Below are positions 8,870-17,647 of a stretch of DNA of 64,000 nucleotides, piece after piece. Location: assembly GCA_045805265.1 (NCBI GenBank), contig JBJMLO010000004.1:34931-98930 (forward strand). Reading direction: 5' to 3'. The notes below the pieces were generated by a model. The model searched no databases. It was not told the origin of the DNA and saw only the letters and a program-made list of their open reading frames with translations. The DNA is from JBJMLO01 sp045805265. Lineage in GTDB: Bacteria; Actinomycetota; UBA4738; JACQTL01. A program made the translations under genes and the position numbers. Numbering within the stretch: the stretch's first letter is position 1; each line of letters begins with the position of its first letter.

Positions 8870-9994
8870 ATGACCGACGGACTGCCGGAGCGCGCCACCG
8901 TCCTCGGATCGGGGGCGGGGGCGCTGACGATCGCGGGGGAGCTGGGGCTGGCCGGCGTCGACGTGACGGTGGCGGACTTCCCGGAGTTCGCGCCGAACCT
9001 CGAGCCGGTGGCCGAACGGGGCGGCGTCGAGATCCGGTGCGACTGGCACCGTTCGACGCACGCTCCCGTGGCCCGCACCTCCGACGACCCCGCCGCCGCG
9101 GTCGCCGGAGCGCCGGTGGTGATCGTCTCCGTGCCGTCCTTCGGCCACGAGCCCTTCGCCCGGGCCCTGGCCCCGGTCGTCGAGGACGGCCAGACCGTGC
9201 TGTGGATGGGGGAGGGCGGGGGCACCCTGTCCATGGTCGCCGCGCTGCGGAAGGAGGGCCGGCGGCCGGACGTCCTCCTCGGGGAGAGCAACACGCTCCC
9301 GTACGGCGCCCGGGTCCGGGCGCCCGGGGCGCTGTGGGCCCTGCGCAAGGCCGGGGGGACCCTGGTGGCGTCCCTCCCCTCTTCGGGCGTGAAGTCGGTG
9401 TTCGACACGGCCAACGCGATCTGGCCGTGGACCTCGCCGGCGGAGAACGTGTGGGAGACCGTCCTGCTCAACTTCAACGCGATCGACCACGTGGCCACCC
9501 TGCTGCTGAACCTGGGGCGGGTGGAGGGGCGGACGGGGAACATGCTGCTGTGGGGCGAGGGCGCCACGCCCGGTGTGGCCAGGGCCATCGGGGCCGTGGA
9601 CGGCGAGCTGCTCGCGCTCCGGGAGGGCCTGGGCCTGGCGAACCGGCGTCGGTACCCGGAGTTCCTGGCCGAGCAGGGCTTCGTCGACGCGGTCCGGCCG
9701 ACCCTGTACGAGACCCTGCACGCAAGCGTGCTGGCCAGCGGGACCTTCCCCTGCGGGCCCGAGGCGCTGGAGTCGCGCTACATCACCGAGGACGTGCCGT
9801 ACGCGCTGGTCCTCGCATCGTCGATCGGCCGCGAGATCGGGGTGGAGACCCCGGTCGTCGACGCCCTCATCGCCATTGCCTCGGCGGTGACGGAAACGGA
9901 CTGGCGGGCCCGGGGAAGGACCCTGGCGGTGTGGGACCTGGCCGGCGTCGGGGTCGAGGGGCTGCGGCGAGCCGCCGTGGAGGGCTGGTGGTAG
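8870..9994 (+). CDS. NAD(P)-binding opine/octopine dehydrogenase-like protein 1
   Basis: A 374-residue protein with an N-terminal dinucleotide fold (GSGAGALTIAGELG from residue 13) and an octopine/nopaline dehydrogenase-type C-terminal domain. Conserved blocks include LLNFNAIDHVA, with the catalytic-type His, and ITEDVPYAL. The ribosome site GGAGGT is 5 bases before the ATG. Family enzymes reductively condense a keto acid with an amino group, or run the reverse to release an amine. A paralogue lies at 45452. Cluster context suggests oxidative C-N cleavage, which is inference. Confidence 0.82.
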   Translation: MTDGLPERATVLGSGAGALTIAGELGLAGVDVTVADFPEFAPNLEPVAERGGVEIRCDWHRSTHAPVARTSDDPAAAVAGAPVVIVSVPSFGHEPFARALAPVVEDGQTVLWMGEGGGTLSMVAALRKEGRRPDVLLGESNTLPYGARVRAPGALWALRKAGGTLVASLPSSGVKSVFDTANAIWPWTSPAENVWETVLLNFNAIDHVATLLLNLGRVEGRTGNMLLWGEGATPGVARAIGAVDGELLALREGLGLANRRRYPEFLAEQGFVDAVRPTLYETLHASVLASGTFPCGPEALESRYITEDVPYALVLASSIGREIGVETPVVDALIAIASAVTETDWRARGRTLAVWDLAGVGVEGLRRAAVEGWW

Positions 9995-11343
9995 ACCTCG
10001 CGATCTCCGGCGGCACCCTGGTCACCGTCGACCCCGAGCACCGCGTCCTCCGCGAGGACGTCTACGTCGACGGAGGGAGGATCGTCGCCGTCGGGGGGCC
10101 GAGGCAGCGGGCCCGCCGGACCATCGACGCCTCGTCGATGCTCGTGATGCCGGGGATGATCGACCTCCACGACCACCTCCGCGACCTCACCCCGGGGATC
10201 CGCCTCGGCGAGGGGCTGAAGCTCGACGCGATGCTGCGGCGGTTCTGGGAGCTCGGCCAGTCCGCCGGGCCCGACGAGTACCGCGTGGGCGCGGCGCTGA
10301 TGACGGCGTCGCGCCTCAAGGCCGGGGTGACCTCGGTGGTCGACCACCTGTACACGTTCCACCAACCCGGCCTGGCCGAGGCCTCGGTCGAGGGGTACGC
10401 GTCGACGGGCATCCGGGGGTTCATGGCCCGCGGGATCATGACCCGCCCGTACAAGCCGATCAGCGAGTCGATCCGCACGGCCCTGCGGGCCATCCGCGAC
10501 CTGGCCGACGGCGTGGTCCCGAAGGAGCGGCTGTTCGTCGCCCCCGTGTCGTTCCGGCAGGCCATCCCGTCCGAGTACGTCGAGGCCCGCAAGCTAGCCG
10601 ACCGGCTGGGCCTGCGGACGTACACGCACGTGGCCGAGACCGCGTCGGAGATCGACTCGATCAGGAAGGAGCACGGGGCCCGGCCGGTGGAGCTGCTGCA
10701 CCGGATCGGGTTCGCCGACGCGAACACGACGCTGGTCCACTGCGTCTTCCTGTCGGCCGCCGAGATCCGGACGCTGGCCCGCAGCGGGGCCACCGTCGTC
10801 CACTGCCCCTCGAACCACATGCGCCTGGCCAAGGGGGTCACGCCGGTTCCCAAGCTCCTCGCCGCCGGGGCCAACGTCGGGATGGGGATCGACCAGATGG
10901 ACGACCTGTTCGCGGAGCTGCGCCAGGAGATCCTCATGCAGGGCCTGGAGAACTCGAACCCGGGCGTCGTCTCGCCCCGGACCTCGCTCGAGATGGCCAC
11001 CGCCCGCGGCGCGGTCGGGCTGGGAATGGGCGGGGAGCTCGGGCGGATCGAGGTCGGGCGTCGGGCCGACCTGGTGTGCGTGGACGTCGCGGCCGCCCAC
11101 CTCCAGCCGGTCCTGGACCCGATCTGGACGCTGGTGCATCGCGCCCACGGCCACGACGTGGCGCACGTGGTGGTCGACGGCGAGGTGGTCGTTCGGGACG
11201 GGAAGCTGGTCAAGGTCGACGAGCAGGCCCTGGTTGAGGAGGCCCAGGGCGTGGCCCGTTCGTACCTCCGGCGGGCCGGCGTCGACTCGGAGGAGGTCTG
11301 GCCGCTCGGCCGGAGGCGGCAGCGTCGGCGGGCGGCGAGGTGA
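9988..11343 (+). CDS. metal-dependent amidohydrolase (TrzN/cytosine deaminase-like)
   Basis: A 451-residue amidohydrolase. Metal-site residues are His61 and His63 (DLHDH), His214 (THVAET), His251 (VHC) and Asp302 (GIDQMDD). The family acts on ring C-N, C-Cl or amide bonds; examples are cytosine, guanine and triazine hydrolases. The GTG at 9988 overlaps the previous gene by 7 bases. It follows the hydroxylase and LLM genes, so it probably hydrolyses an oxidised N-heterocycle. The C-terminus is unusually Arg-rich (RRRQRRRAAR). Confidence 0.85.
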   Translation: MVDLAISGGTLVTVDPEHRVLREDVYVDGGRIVAVGGPRQRARRTIDASSMLVMPGMIDLHDHLRDLTPGIRLGEGLKLDAMLRRFWELGQSAGPDEYRVGAALMTASRLKAGVTSVVDHLYTFHQPGLAEASVEGYASTGIRGFMARGIMTRPYKPISESIRTALRAIRDLADGVVPKERLFVAPVSFRQAIPSEYVEARKLADRLGLRTYTHVAETASEIDSIRKEHGARPVELLHRIGFADANTTLVHCVFLSAAEIRTLARSGATVVHCPSNHMRLAKGVTPVPKLLAAGANVGMGIDQMDDLFAELRQEILMQGLENSNPGVVSPRTSLEMATARGAVGLGMGGELGRIEVGRRADLVCVDVAAAHLQPVLDPIWTLVHRAHGHDVAHVVVDGEVVVRDGKLVKVDEQALVEEAQGVARSYLRRAGVDSEEVWPLGRRRQRRRAAR

Positions 11344-11972
11344 ACGACACCGAGCGGCTGCTCGACGCCGGGCTGATCCCGATCCTCCGGCTGCACGATC
11401 AGGAGGTGGCCCTGGCCGCGGCCCAGGCCATGGCCGAGGCGGGCCTGCGGGCGGTGGAGGTCACCGCCACCGTGCCGGGCCCGGCCGAAGTCATCGCCAA
11501 GCTGGCCGCCTCGATCGACGGCTCCCAGGTGCTGCTGGGGGCGGGGACGGTGCTCTCCCCCGACCAGGCCCGCGAGTTCGTCGAGGCCGGCGCCCGGTTC
11601 CTGGTTTCGCCGGTCCTGGACCGCGCCGTGATGGAGGCGGCCCGCGGACTCGACGTGCCCCACGTCCCCTCGGGCCTCACCCCGACCGAGCTGTACACCG
11701 CCCACCGGGAAGAAGCCCCGCTGGTGAAGCTCTTCCCGGCGACCTCCGTGGGTCCCGACTACCTCACGTACCTCCGCGGACCGCTCCCGGACGTCCGGAT
11801 CATGCCGACAGGCGGACTCACTCCCGACACGGCCCTCGACTGGATCCGGGCCGGCGCGGTCTCGGTGGGGCTCGGGGGCTCCCTGTGCCCGACGACGATG
11901 GACGAGGTCGGGGACGCGGCCGGGGCCGCCGCGGCGCTTCTGCGCCGGATCGATGACGAACGCGGCCGGTAG
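11340..11972 (+). CDS. eda: KDPG/KHG-type bifunctional aldolase
   Basis: A 210-residue class I aldolase. The Schiff-base lysine is Lys130 in LVKLFPA, with the general-base Glu in AVEVT near residue 40 and the phosphate-site motif MPTGG. It cleaves 2-keto-3-deoxy-6-phosphogluconate to pyruvate and glyceraldehyde 3-phosphate, or a related hydroxy-keto acid. Its GTG overlaps the amidohydrolase stop by 4 bases. A KDG-kinase-like gene at 14657 could supply its substrate. Confidence 0.88.
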   Translation: MNDTERLLDAGLIPILRLHDQEVALAAAQAMAEAGLRAVEVTATVPGPAEVIAKLAASIDGSQVLLGAGTVLSPDQAREFVEAGARFLVSPVLDRAVMEAARGLDVPHVPSGLTPTELYTAHREEAPLVKLFPATSVGPDYLTYLRGPLPDVRIMPTGGLTPDTALDWIRAGAVSVGLGGSLCPTTMDEVGDAAGAAAALLRRIDDERGR

Positions 11973-12008
11973 CCGGGCCCGTTCGCGTGCTCGCGACGGG
12001 GTTCCCGT

Positions 12009-13028
12009 GTGAGCAGGCGGCTCGCAGTCTCGCTCTCCAACGAGGTCCCCATCTCGGAGACCGTCGCGCTCGTCCGGCGGGCCGAGGAGCTGGGCTACTC
12101 GGAGGTGTGGGTCCCCGAGAGCCGGCACGGGCGGTCGGGGACGACCGTGGCGGCGGTGCTGGCCAGGGAGACCTCCCGCATCGACCTGTGCGTGGGGGCC
12201 ATCAACCCGTTCTGGCGGCACCCATCGCTGATCGCCATGGAGGTGGCCACCCTGGACGAGGCCTGCGGGGGGCGCCTGCGCATCGCGCTGGGGGCGGGCC
12301 TGTGGACCCTCCGCGCGCTGGGGGAGGACGACGACCGCACCCGCCGGCCCCTCGCCGCGATGGTCGAGGCCATCCGGGTCGTCAAGGCGGTGCTGGCCGG
12401 AGAGGAAGGAGTGGACGGGGAGATCTTTCGCGTCCGCGACGATGCCAAGCTCGACTTCCAACCGATCCGCCGGCAGGTTCCCGTCTACGTCGGCGCCGTG
12501 AACCGGCTGATGATCCGGGCGACCGGGGCGTGGGCCGACGGCGTCTACCTCGGTGCGATCACCAGCCCGGGATATGCGAGGTGGGCGTGCGGGGAGATGG
12601 CGGCCGGCGCAGAGAAGGCCGGACGGGACCCGTCGAGCCTCGACGTGGTGGCCAATGTCCTGTTGAGCGTGGGGCCCGATCGGAGGGCGGCGAGGGACGC
12701 CTGCCGCCGGGTGCTCGCCTACTACCTGTACCGCGTCGAGCCGGTCGTGTACGAGCAGTCCGGCGCGGATCCCGAGCAGGTGGAGTTCGTCCGCTCCTCC
12801 GTGCCCGAGCACGGGGTCGACTGGGTGGCGGAGCACCTGCCGGAGGATCTGATCGACATCTTCGCCGCGGCCGGCGACCCCGACACGGTCATGTCGCGGC
12901 TCGACGACTTCGAACGGGCGGGCGTGCGCGGGTTGAATGCCTGGTACGTCTTCGGGCCGGACCCCGACGAGGGGCTCCGGCTGCTGGCCCGGGCCGCCGG
13001 GCAATTGCGAGGGAACTCGGATGGCTGA
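12009..13028 (+). CDS. LLM-class flavin-dependent oxidoreductase 3
   Basis: A 339-residue luciferase-like protein related to methylenetetrahydromethanopterin reductase-type F420 enzymes. Conserved segments are EVWVPESRHG, GAINPFWRHPSL, GRLRIALGAGL and VPVYVGAVN. The GTG at 12009 is used, 36 bp after the aldolase. The stop overlaps the next start by 8 bases, so this and the following LLM gene form a coupled pair. The substrate is unknown. Confidence 0.85.
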   Translation: MSRRLAVSLSNEVPISETVALVRRAEELGYSEVWVPESRHGRSGTTVAAVLARETSRIDLCVGAINPFWRHPSLIAMEVATLDEACGGRLRIALGAGLWTLRALGEDDDRTRRPLAAMVEAIRVVKAVLAGEEGVDGEIFRVRDDAKLDFQPIRRQVPVYVGAVNRLMIRATGAWADGVYLGAITSPGYARWACGEMAAGAEKAGRDPSSLDVVANVLLSVGPDRRAARDACRRVLAYYLYRVEPVVYEQSGADPEQVEFVRSSVPEHGVDWVAEHLPEDLIDIFAAAGDPDTVMSRLDDFERAGVRGLNAWYVFGPDPDEGLRLLARAAGQLRGNSDG

Positions 13029-14010
13029 GCCGACCTGGGGCCTGTGGCTCGAGCCGCTGCTCCCACCCGCCGAGCTGGCCGCCCTGGCCCGCCAGGCCGA
13101 GGAGGCGGGGGCCAGCCACGTGTTCGTGGCCGACGAGGGAACCGAGCGCGACGTGTTCGTGGTGCTGACCGTGCTGGCCCAGGCCACCTCCCGGGTCGTG
13201 CTGGGGAGCGGAATCACCAATCCGTTCACCCGCCACCCGGTGGCGGTGGCGGCGGCCTTCGCCACCCTCGCCGAGGTGGCCCCGGGCCGCATCGTGGCGG
13301 GCCTGGGAACCGGAGGAACCCGGACGCTCGCTCCGCTGGGCCTCGACCCGCCGAGGCCGTATTCCGCCCTGGTGGAGTGCCTCGACCTCGTCGAACGGCT
13401 CCTGGCCGGCCAGGAGGTCGACGCCGACGGGCAGTTCGCTGCCCGGGGGGCCCGGCTGCCCTGGTCGCCCGGCCCGCTCCCCGTCGCCACGGCCGGCAGG
13501 GGCCGCCGGGTCGAGCAGCTGGGGGCCCGTCGGTCCGCGTGGATCCTGATGTCGGGCAAGTCCCTGGACGCCGTCGCGGAGGCGTGCGCGTCCATCCGGG
13601 CGGAGGGGGCACGGGCGGGGAACGCTCCCAGGGTTGCGTGGTCGGCCTACCTCGGGTGGAGCCCGGGGACGATCGACGCGGTGCGTCCCCACTTCACCTA
13701 CATCGGGACCGACATGCCGGCGGAGTTCCGCCGGGCCGCCGGGATCGACGACGAGACGGCCGAGCGGATCCGGGCGATCATGCTGCGTGAGGGGATGGAC
13801 GCGGCCGCCGGGCTGATCCCCGATCGGGTGGTCGGCCGCTACGCGGTGGTGGGGGACCGTGACGGGGTGGTGGCCGAGCTGGTCCGGATCCGGGAGGAGG
13901 CCGAGCCCGACATGTTCCTCCTGCCGGTGAACGACTACACGAGGGCGGGAGCGTTCGTCCGCGAGGCGGCGGAGCTGCTCACCGCCGCGGGGTTCAAGGA
14001 GGCGGGGTGA
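13021..14010 (+). CDS. LLM-class flavin-dependent oxidoreductase 4
   Basis: A 329-residue luciferase-like protein with the SGITNPFTRHPVAVA helix, GRIVAGLGTGGT and a C-terminal VNDYTRAGAF segment. The ATG at 13021 lies inside the end of the previous gene, and similarity starts there. It resembles the 33729 product (ITNPFTRHP against VTNPYSRHP). Flavin or F420 use and substrate are not determined. Confidence 0.85.
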   Translation: MAEPTWGLWLEPLLPPAELAALARQAEEAGASHVFVADEGTERDVFVVLTVLAQATSRVVLGSGITNPFTRHPVAVAAAFATLAEVAPGRIVAGLGTGGTRTLAPLGLDPPRPYSALVECLDLVERLLAGQEVDADGQFAARGARLPWSPGPLPVATAGRGRRVEQLGARRSAWILMSGKSLDAVAEACASIRAEGARAGNAPRVAWSAYLGWSPGTIDAVRPHFTYIGTDMPAEFRRAAGIDDETAERIRAIMLREGMDAAAGLIPDRVVGRYAVVGDRDGVVAELVRIREEAEPDMFLLPVNDYTRAGAFVREAAELLTAAGFKEAG

Positions 14011-14657
14011 CCGACGACCTGAAGGCCCGGTTCGAGCGGATGTACACGGGAGCGGTGGCCGACGTCCTGGACGCCCACGGCCACCGGGACCAGATCCTGC
14101 CGGCCGGCATCCTCCCGGTGCGCCTGGACATGAAGGTGGCGGGGACGGCGTTCCCCGGCTACGGCGTCCCCACCGATGACCCCACCGACAACGACATGGA
14201 CAAGCGCCTCGCCATGCTGGAGAGCGTCCGGCCGGGGTCGGTGACCGTGTGGTCGTGCGGTGGCCACGAGGGTTCGGCGCACTGGGGCGAGATCATGAGC
14301 CGCACCGTGATGGAACGGGGATGCGTGGGAGCGGTGGTGGACGGCGGCCTCCGGGACACCGAGTTCGTCCTGGACCTGGGGTTCCCGGTGTGGTGCCGGC
14401 TCCGGTCGCCTGCGTCGTCGATCGGCCGGTGGAACATCGCCGACTGGGACTGCGACATCACGATCGGCAGCACCTCGATCCACCCGGGCGACTGGGTGTT
14501 CGCCGACGTGGACGGGGTGGTCGTGGTCCCCGCCGATACGGTCGACGACGTGCTGGCCGAGGCGGAGACGAAGGTGGCGACGGAGCGGCTCATGCGGGAG
14601 GACCTGGCCCGGGGGCTCACGGTCACCGAGGCGTTCGAGCGCCACGGGATCATGTGA
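14007..14657 (+). CDS. RraA-family aldolase/decarboxylase-like protein
   Basis: A 216-residue protein of the RraA/HMG aldolase family, with the divalent-metal and substrate motif GAVVDGGLRD near residue 110 and a preceding GSAHWGEIM. Many members are 4-hydroxy-4-methyl-2-oxoglutarate aldolases or oxaloacetate decarboxylases; RNase E regulation is a side role in proteobacteria only. Here, beside the KDPG aldolase and a sugar kinase, a keto-acid cleavage role is more likely. The GTG overlaps the preceding stop by 4 bases, and the gene's own stop shares one base with the next start. Confidence 0.82.
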   Translation: MTDDLKARFERMYTGAVADVLDAHGHRDQILPAGILPVRLDMKVAGTAFPGYGVPTDDPTDNDMDKRLAMLESVRPGSVTVWSCGGHEGSAHWGEIMSRTVMERGCVGAVVDGGLRDTEFVLDLGFPVWCRLRSPASSIGRWNIADWDCDITIGSTSIHPGDWVFADVDGVVVVPADTVDDVLAEAETKVATERLMREDLARGLTVTEAFERHGIM

Positions 14658-15598
14658 TGGCGCGGTTCGTGGCCGTCGGGGAGTGCATGGTCGAACTGTT
14701 CTCCGAGGACCTCGTTCCGCTGTCCCGGGCCGAGCGGTTCCGGTGCACGTTCGGCGGGGACGGGCTCCAGGCCGCCCTGGCCGCCGCGAACCTGGGAACT
14801 CCATCGGGGGTGGCCACCGTGGTGGGCGACGACGTGTTCGCCGGCCGCCTCCTCGAGTGGCTGGACGCGAACGGCGTGAGCGCCGGGCTCACGGTTCGCC
14901 GTCCCGGCTCCACCGCCCTGTACCTCATCTCCCTGGACACGGTCGGGGAGCGCTCGTTCGTCTATTTTCGCAAGGGATCCGTCGCCTCGACGCTCGACGC
15001 GCCGGACGTGGCGTGGTCCGAGCCGCCGGAGGCGGTCCTGGTCAGCGGCATCACCCAGGCCGTCTCGGACAGCAGCCGGCGGGCGGCGCTGGAGGCGGCT
15101 CGCCGGACTCGCGCCGCCGCCGGCCTGGTCGTCTACGACGTGAACCACCGTGCGAACCTGTGGGGTTCCGAGGAGGCCCGCGCGAGCTTCGAGGAGGTGC
15201 TGCCGTTCCTGGACGTCGTCCGGGTATCGGCGCCCGAGGAGACCGCGCTGGTCAGCGGCGAGGACCACCCGGTGGCCGCCGCCGAGGCGCTTGCCGCACG
15301 CGGCGTTCCCACGGTCGTCGTCGGATGCGGCGCTGACGGAGCGGTGGTCGCGGCCGGGGGTGAGGTCGAGCGCATCCCGGCCCCGCCCGTGGAGTGCATC
15401 GACTCGACGGGAGCCGGCGACGCCCTGACCGGCGCGCTCGTGCACGGCCTGCTGGCGGGGCTGGACCCGGTGGCGGCGACGCGGCTGGGGGTGGCCGCCG
15501 GGTCCCTCACCGTGACCCGCCGGGGCGGAGCCTCGGCCATCCCGCCCGGCGCCGAGGTCCGGGCGCTGGTGGAGGAAGTCCGAACGGGAGCCCGATAG
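14657..15598 (+). CDS. PfkB-family sugar kinase, 2-keto-3-deoxygluconate kinase-like
   Basis: A 313-residue ribokinase-fold kinase. The PfkB signature DSTGAGDAL near residue 250 carries the catalytic Asp, and N-terminal GECMVELF resembles the substrate lid of KDG kinases. With the KDPG aldolase at 11340 it would form the lower semiphosphorylative Entner-Doudoroff route (KDG to KDPG to pyruvate plus glyceraldehyde 3-phosphate). The assignment to KDG rather than another sugar is from context. Confidence 0.82.
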   Translation: MARFVAVGECMVELFSEDLVPLSRAERFRCTFGGDGLQAALAAANLGTPSGVATVVGDDVFAGRLLEWLDANGVSAGLTVRRPGSTALYLISLDTVGERSFVYFRKGSVASTLDAPDVAWSEPPEAVLVSGITQAVSDSSRRAALEAARRTRAAAGLVVYDVNHRANLWGSEEARASFEEVLPFLDVVRVSAPEETALVSGEDHPVAAAEALAARGVPTVVVGCGADGAVVAAGGEVERIPAPPVECIDSTGAGDALTGALVHGLLAGLDPVAATRLGVAAGSLTVTRRGGASAIPPGAEVRALVEEVRTGAR

Positions 15599-15611
15599 CG
15601 AGGAGGAGACC

Positions 15612-16193
15612 ATGGCACCAATGTCGCCGGTGTGGATCTCGACAGTTCCGGTGGGCGAGGCCACGGGCCGCCTGAAGGAGGCCTACGACTGGCAGTCCGC
15701 TCGCCTCGGCCGGCCCACCGAGTTCACGATGATCGGGAGCCTCGACCCGGAGATCGTGCACGCCCGCCTGGGGCTGTACCGGGCCAGCGAGCGCTGCCCC
15801 TCGGCGCTCACGCCGCGCCAACGCACGGTGATCGGCTACGTCACGTCGATGCTGAACTCGACGCCGCACTGCGCCTCGCAGGTCCGTGGGAAGCTCCGAG
15901 AGGTCGGGTTCACCGAGGAGGAGATCCGGGCGATGGACGAGCGGCGGTACGACGCGCTCGCGCCCGAGGAGGCGGCGGTGGCCCGGTACTCGGACCGGCT
16001 CACGCTCGAGCCCGGCGCGGTGGGCCAGGCCGACGTCCAGGACCTCCGGGCGAACGGGCTCGGCGACCTCGAGATCCTCGACGCGAACAACATGTGCGCC
16101 CACCTCAACTACGTGAACCGCATCGCCAACGGGCTCGGGCTGCGGAGCGAGGTCGACGCCGGCTTCCAAGCGTTCGAGGCGATCCCGCAGTAG
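15612..16193 (+). CDS. AhpD/carboxymuconolactone decarboxylase-like protein
   Basis: A 193-residue all-helical AhpD-like protein with a strong ribosome site (gaggagg). The redox motif region reads NSTPHCASQV, where peroxidase-related members usually carry a CxxC followed by His. Only one Cys remains, so thiol peroxidase activity is doubtful. The conserved NNMCAHLNYVNRIANG helix near the C-terminus is typical of the family. It sits 13 bp after the kinase and 17 bp before the aldo/keto reductase. Confidence 0.75.
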   Translation: MAPMSPVWISTVPVGEATGRLKEAYDWQSARLGRPTEFTMIGSLDPEIVHARLGLYRASERCPSALTPRQRTVIGYVTSMLNSTPHCASQVRGKLREVGFTEEEIRAMDERRYDALAPEEAAVARYSDRLTLEPGAVGQADVQDLRANGLGDLEILDANNMCAHLNYVNRIANGLGLRSEVDAGFQAFEAIPQ

Positions 16194-16210
16194 GCCTGAC
16201 GAGTCGTTCC

Positions 16211-17251
16211 ATGGAGTACCGGACGCTCGGCCGGACCGGCGTGGAGGTCAGCGCGTTCTGCCTGGGCGGCGGGCAGTTCGGGTCGGTGGCCACCCCCGAC
16301 GAGTCCGACTGCGCCCGGATCATCCACGAGGCCCTGGACGCCGGGATCAACTGCATCGACACGGCCGACATCTACGCCGGTGGACGATCGGAGGAGATCA
16401 TCGGGACGGCGCTGCGAGGCCGGCGCGACGAGGTGGTGCTCGCCACGAAGTTCCACAACAGGATGGGGCCCGGGTCCAACGATCGCGGGAACACCAGGCT
16501 GTGGATCTCCAGGGCCGTCGAGGGAAGCCTCCGGCGCCTCCAGACCGACCACATCGACCTGTACCAGGCCCACCGGCCGGACCCCGCGACCGACCTCGAG
16601 GAGATGCTGGGCGTTCTCACCGACCTGGTCCGGCAGGGGAAGGTGCGCTCCATCGGGACCTCCACCTACCCCGCCCACGAGCTGGTGGAGGCCCACTGGG
16701 TGAGCGACCGGCGGGGCCTGGAGCGCCTGGCTACCGAGCAGCCGCCGTACTCGATCTTCGCCCGGCACGTGGAGCTGGATGTCCTCCCCATGGCCGAGCG
16801 GTACGGCATGGGAGTGCTGGTATGGAGCCCGCTGGCGAGCGGATGGCTGACCGGCAAGTACCGCCCGGGGAAAGAGATCCCGAAGGAGTCGCGGGCGGCG
16901 AAGTTCCACACGATCTCGCCGTTCTTCGCCGAGCGGTTCGACCGGAGCATCCCGGGGAACCAGGCGAAGCTCGACCTGGTCGAGGACCTGGTTCGGGTCG
17001 CCGACGCCGCCGGGCTGACGCTCACGCAGATGGCCATGGCCTTCACGCTGGCCCACCCCGCGGTGACCGCAGCGATCATCGGCCCCCGGACCGCCGAGCA
17101 GCTCCGCGATCTGCTCGCCAGCGCGGACGTCCGCCTGCACGTTGCGACGCTCGACGCGATCGACGAGGTCGTCCCCCCCGGCACCCTCGTCAGCGAGCCC
17201 GACCGAGGCTGGACCGGCCCCTGGATGGCTGCAGAGTCCCGCCGCCGCTGA
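16211..17251 (+). CDS. aldo/keto reductase
   Basis: A 346-residue NADPH-dependent AKR. The catalytic tetrad is visible: Asp in CIDTAD, Tyr in DIYAGG, Lys in LATKFH and His in YQAHRP near residue 121. The C-terminal IIGPRTAEQL contributes to cofactor binding. The ATG at 16211 starts the canonical MEYRTLGRTG sequence. It is the last gene of the 2.2-17.3 kb plus-strand run and could reduce an aldehyde produced by the pathway. Confidence 0.88.
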   Translation: MEYRTLGRTGVEVSAFCLGGGQFGSVATPDESDCARIIHEALDAGINCIDTADIYAGGRSEEIIGTALRGRRDEVVLATKFHNRMGPGSNDRGNTRLWISRAVEGSLRRLQTDHIDLYQAHRPDPATDLEEMLGVLTDLVRQGKVRSIGTSTYPAHELVEAHWVSDRRGLERLATEQPPYSIFARHVELDVLPMAERYGMGVLVWSPLASGWLTGKYRPGKEIPKESRAAKFHTISPFFAERFDRSIPGNQAKLDLVEDLVRVADAAGLTLTQMAMAFTLAHPAVTAAIIGPRTAEQLRDLLASADVRLHVATLDAIDEVVPPGTLVSEPDRGWTGPWMAAESRRR

Positions 17252-17367
17252 CGGAAACGGGGCCCGGGACATACCCTCTAGGCTCGGACCCCAGGGATGG
17301 CGTTGGACATCGAACTCAGGTATGGATACTTCGCGATTTCGCGGACCTCCTCGACAGCGGGAGACAC

Positions 17368-17373
17368 TAGACT
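17368..17373 (+). promoter_or_regulatory. -10 box TAGACT, probable leaderless promoter
   Basis: TAGACT lies 7 bases before the GTG at 17381. The same hexamer precedes tRNA-Ser at 59615, at 6 bases from the mature 5' end. This favours a transcript starting at or next to the GTG. No clear -35 is visible. Confidence 0.4.
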
Positions 17374-17380
17374 GCCAACC

Positions 17381-17578
17381 GTGATCCGCCGTTTCCTCGG
17401 AACACGTCAAGGGCTCCTGCTCATCCTGGTACTGGAAGCCCTCCTGCTCGTCCTCGTGCTCCCTCGAGTCCTCGGGAACGTCTCCGTTGTCGTCTCCTTC
17501 ATCGCATTCTTCGGCCTCGCCACGGTCTTCTACTTCAGCAACTACCGCATGTGGCGCTCGCTCCGCCGGTCGAACTGA
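17381..17578 (+). CDS. small two-helix membrane protein, unknown
   Basis: About 65 residues if started at GTG 17381, which follows a TAGACT box. An ATG at 17297 in the same frame would give 93 residues with an uncharacteristic N-terminus. Two hydrophobic helices are clear (LLLILVLEALLLVLVL and VVVSFIAFFGLATVFYF), followed by a basic tail ending RSLRRSN. No family is recognised. Confidence 0.55.
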   Translation: MIRRFLGTRQGLLLILVLEALLLVLVLPRVLGNVSVVVSFIAFFGLATVFYFSNYRMWRSLRRSN

Positions 17579-17647
17579 GAACCTGCCCAGGCGAGGGGTC
17601 AACCGCATGCAAAGGTTGTGCTTCACGCAAACTCTGTGGAGGTCGGG

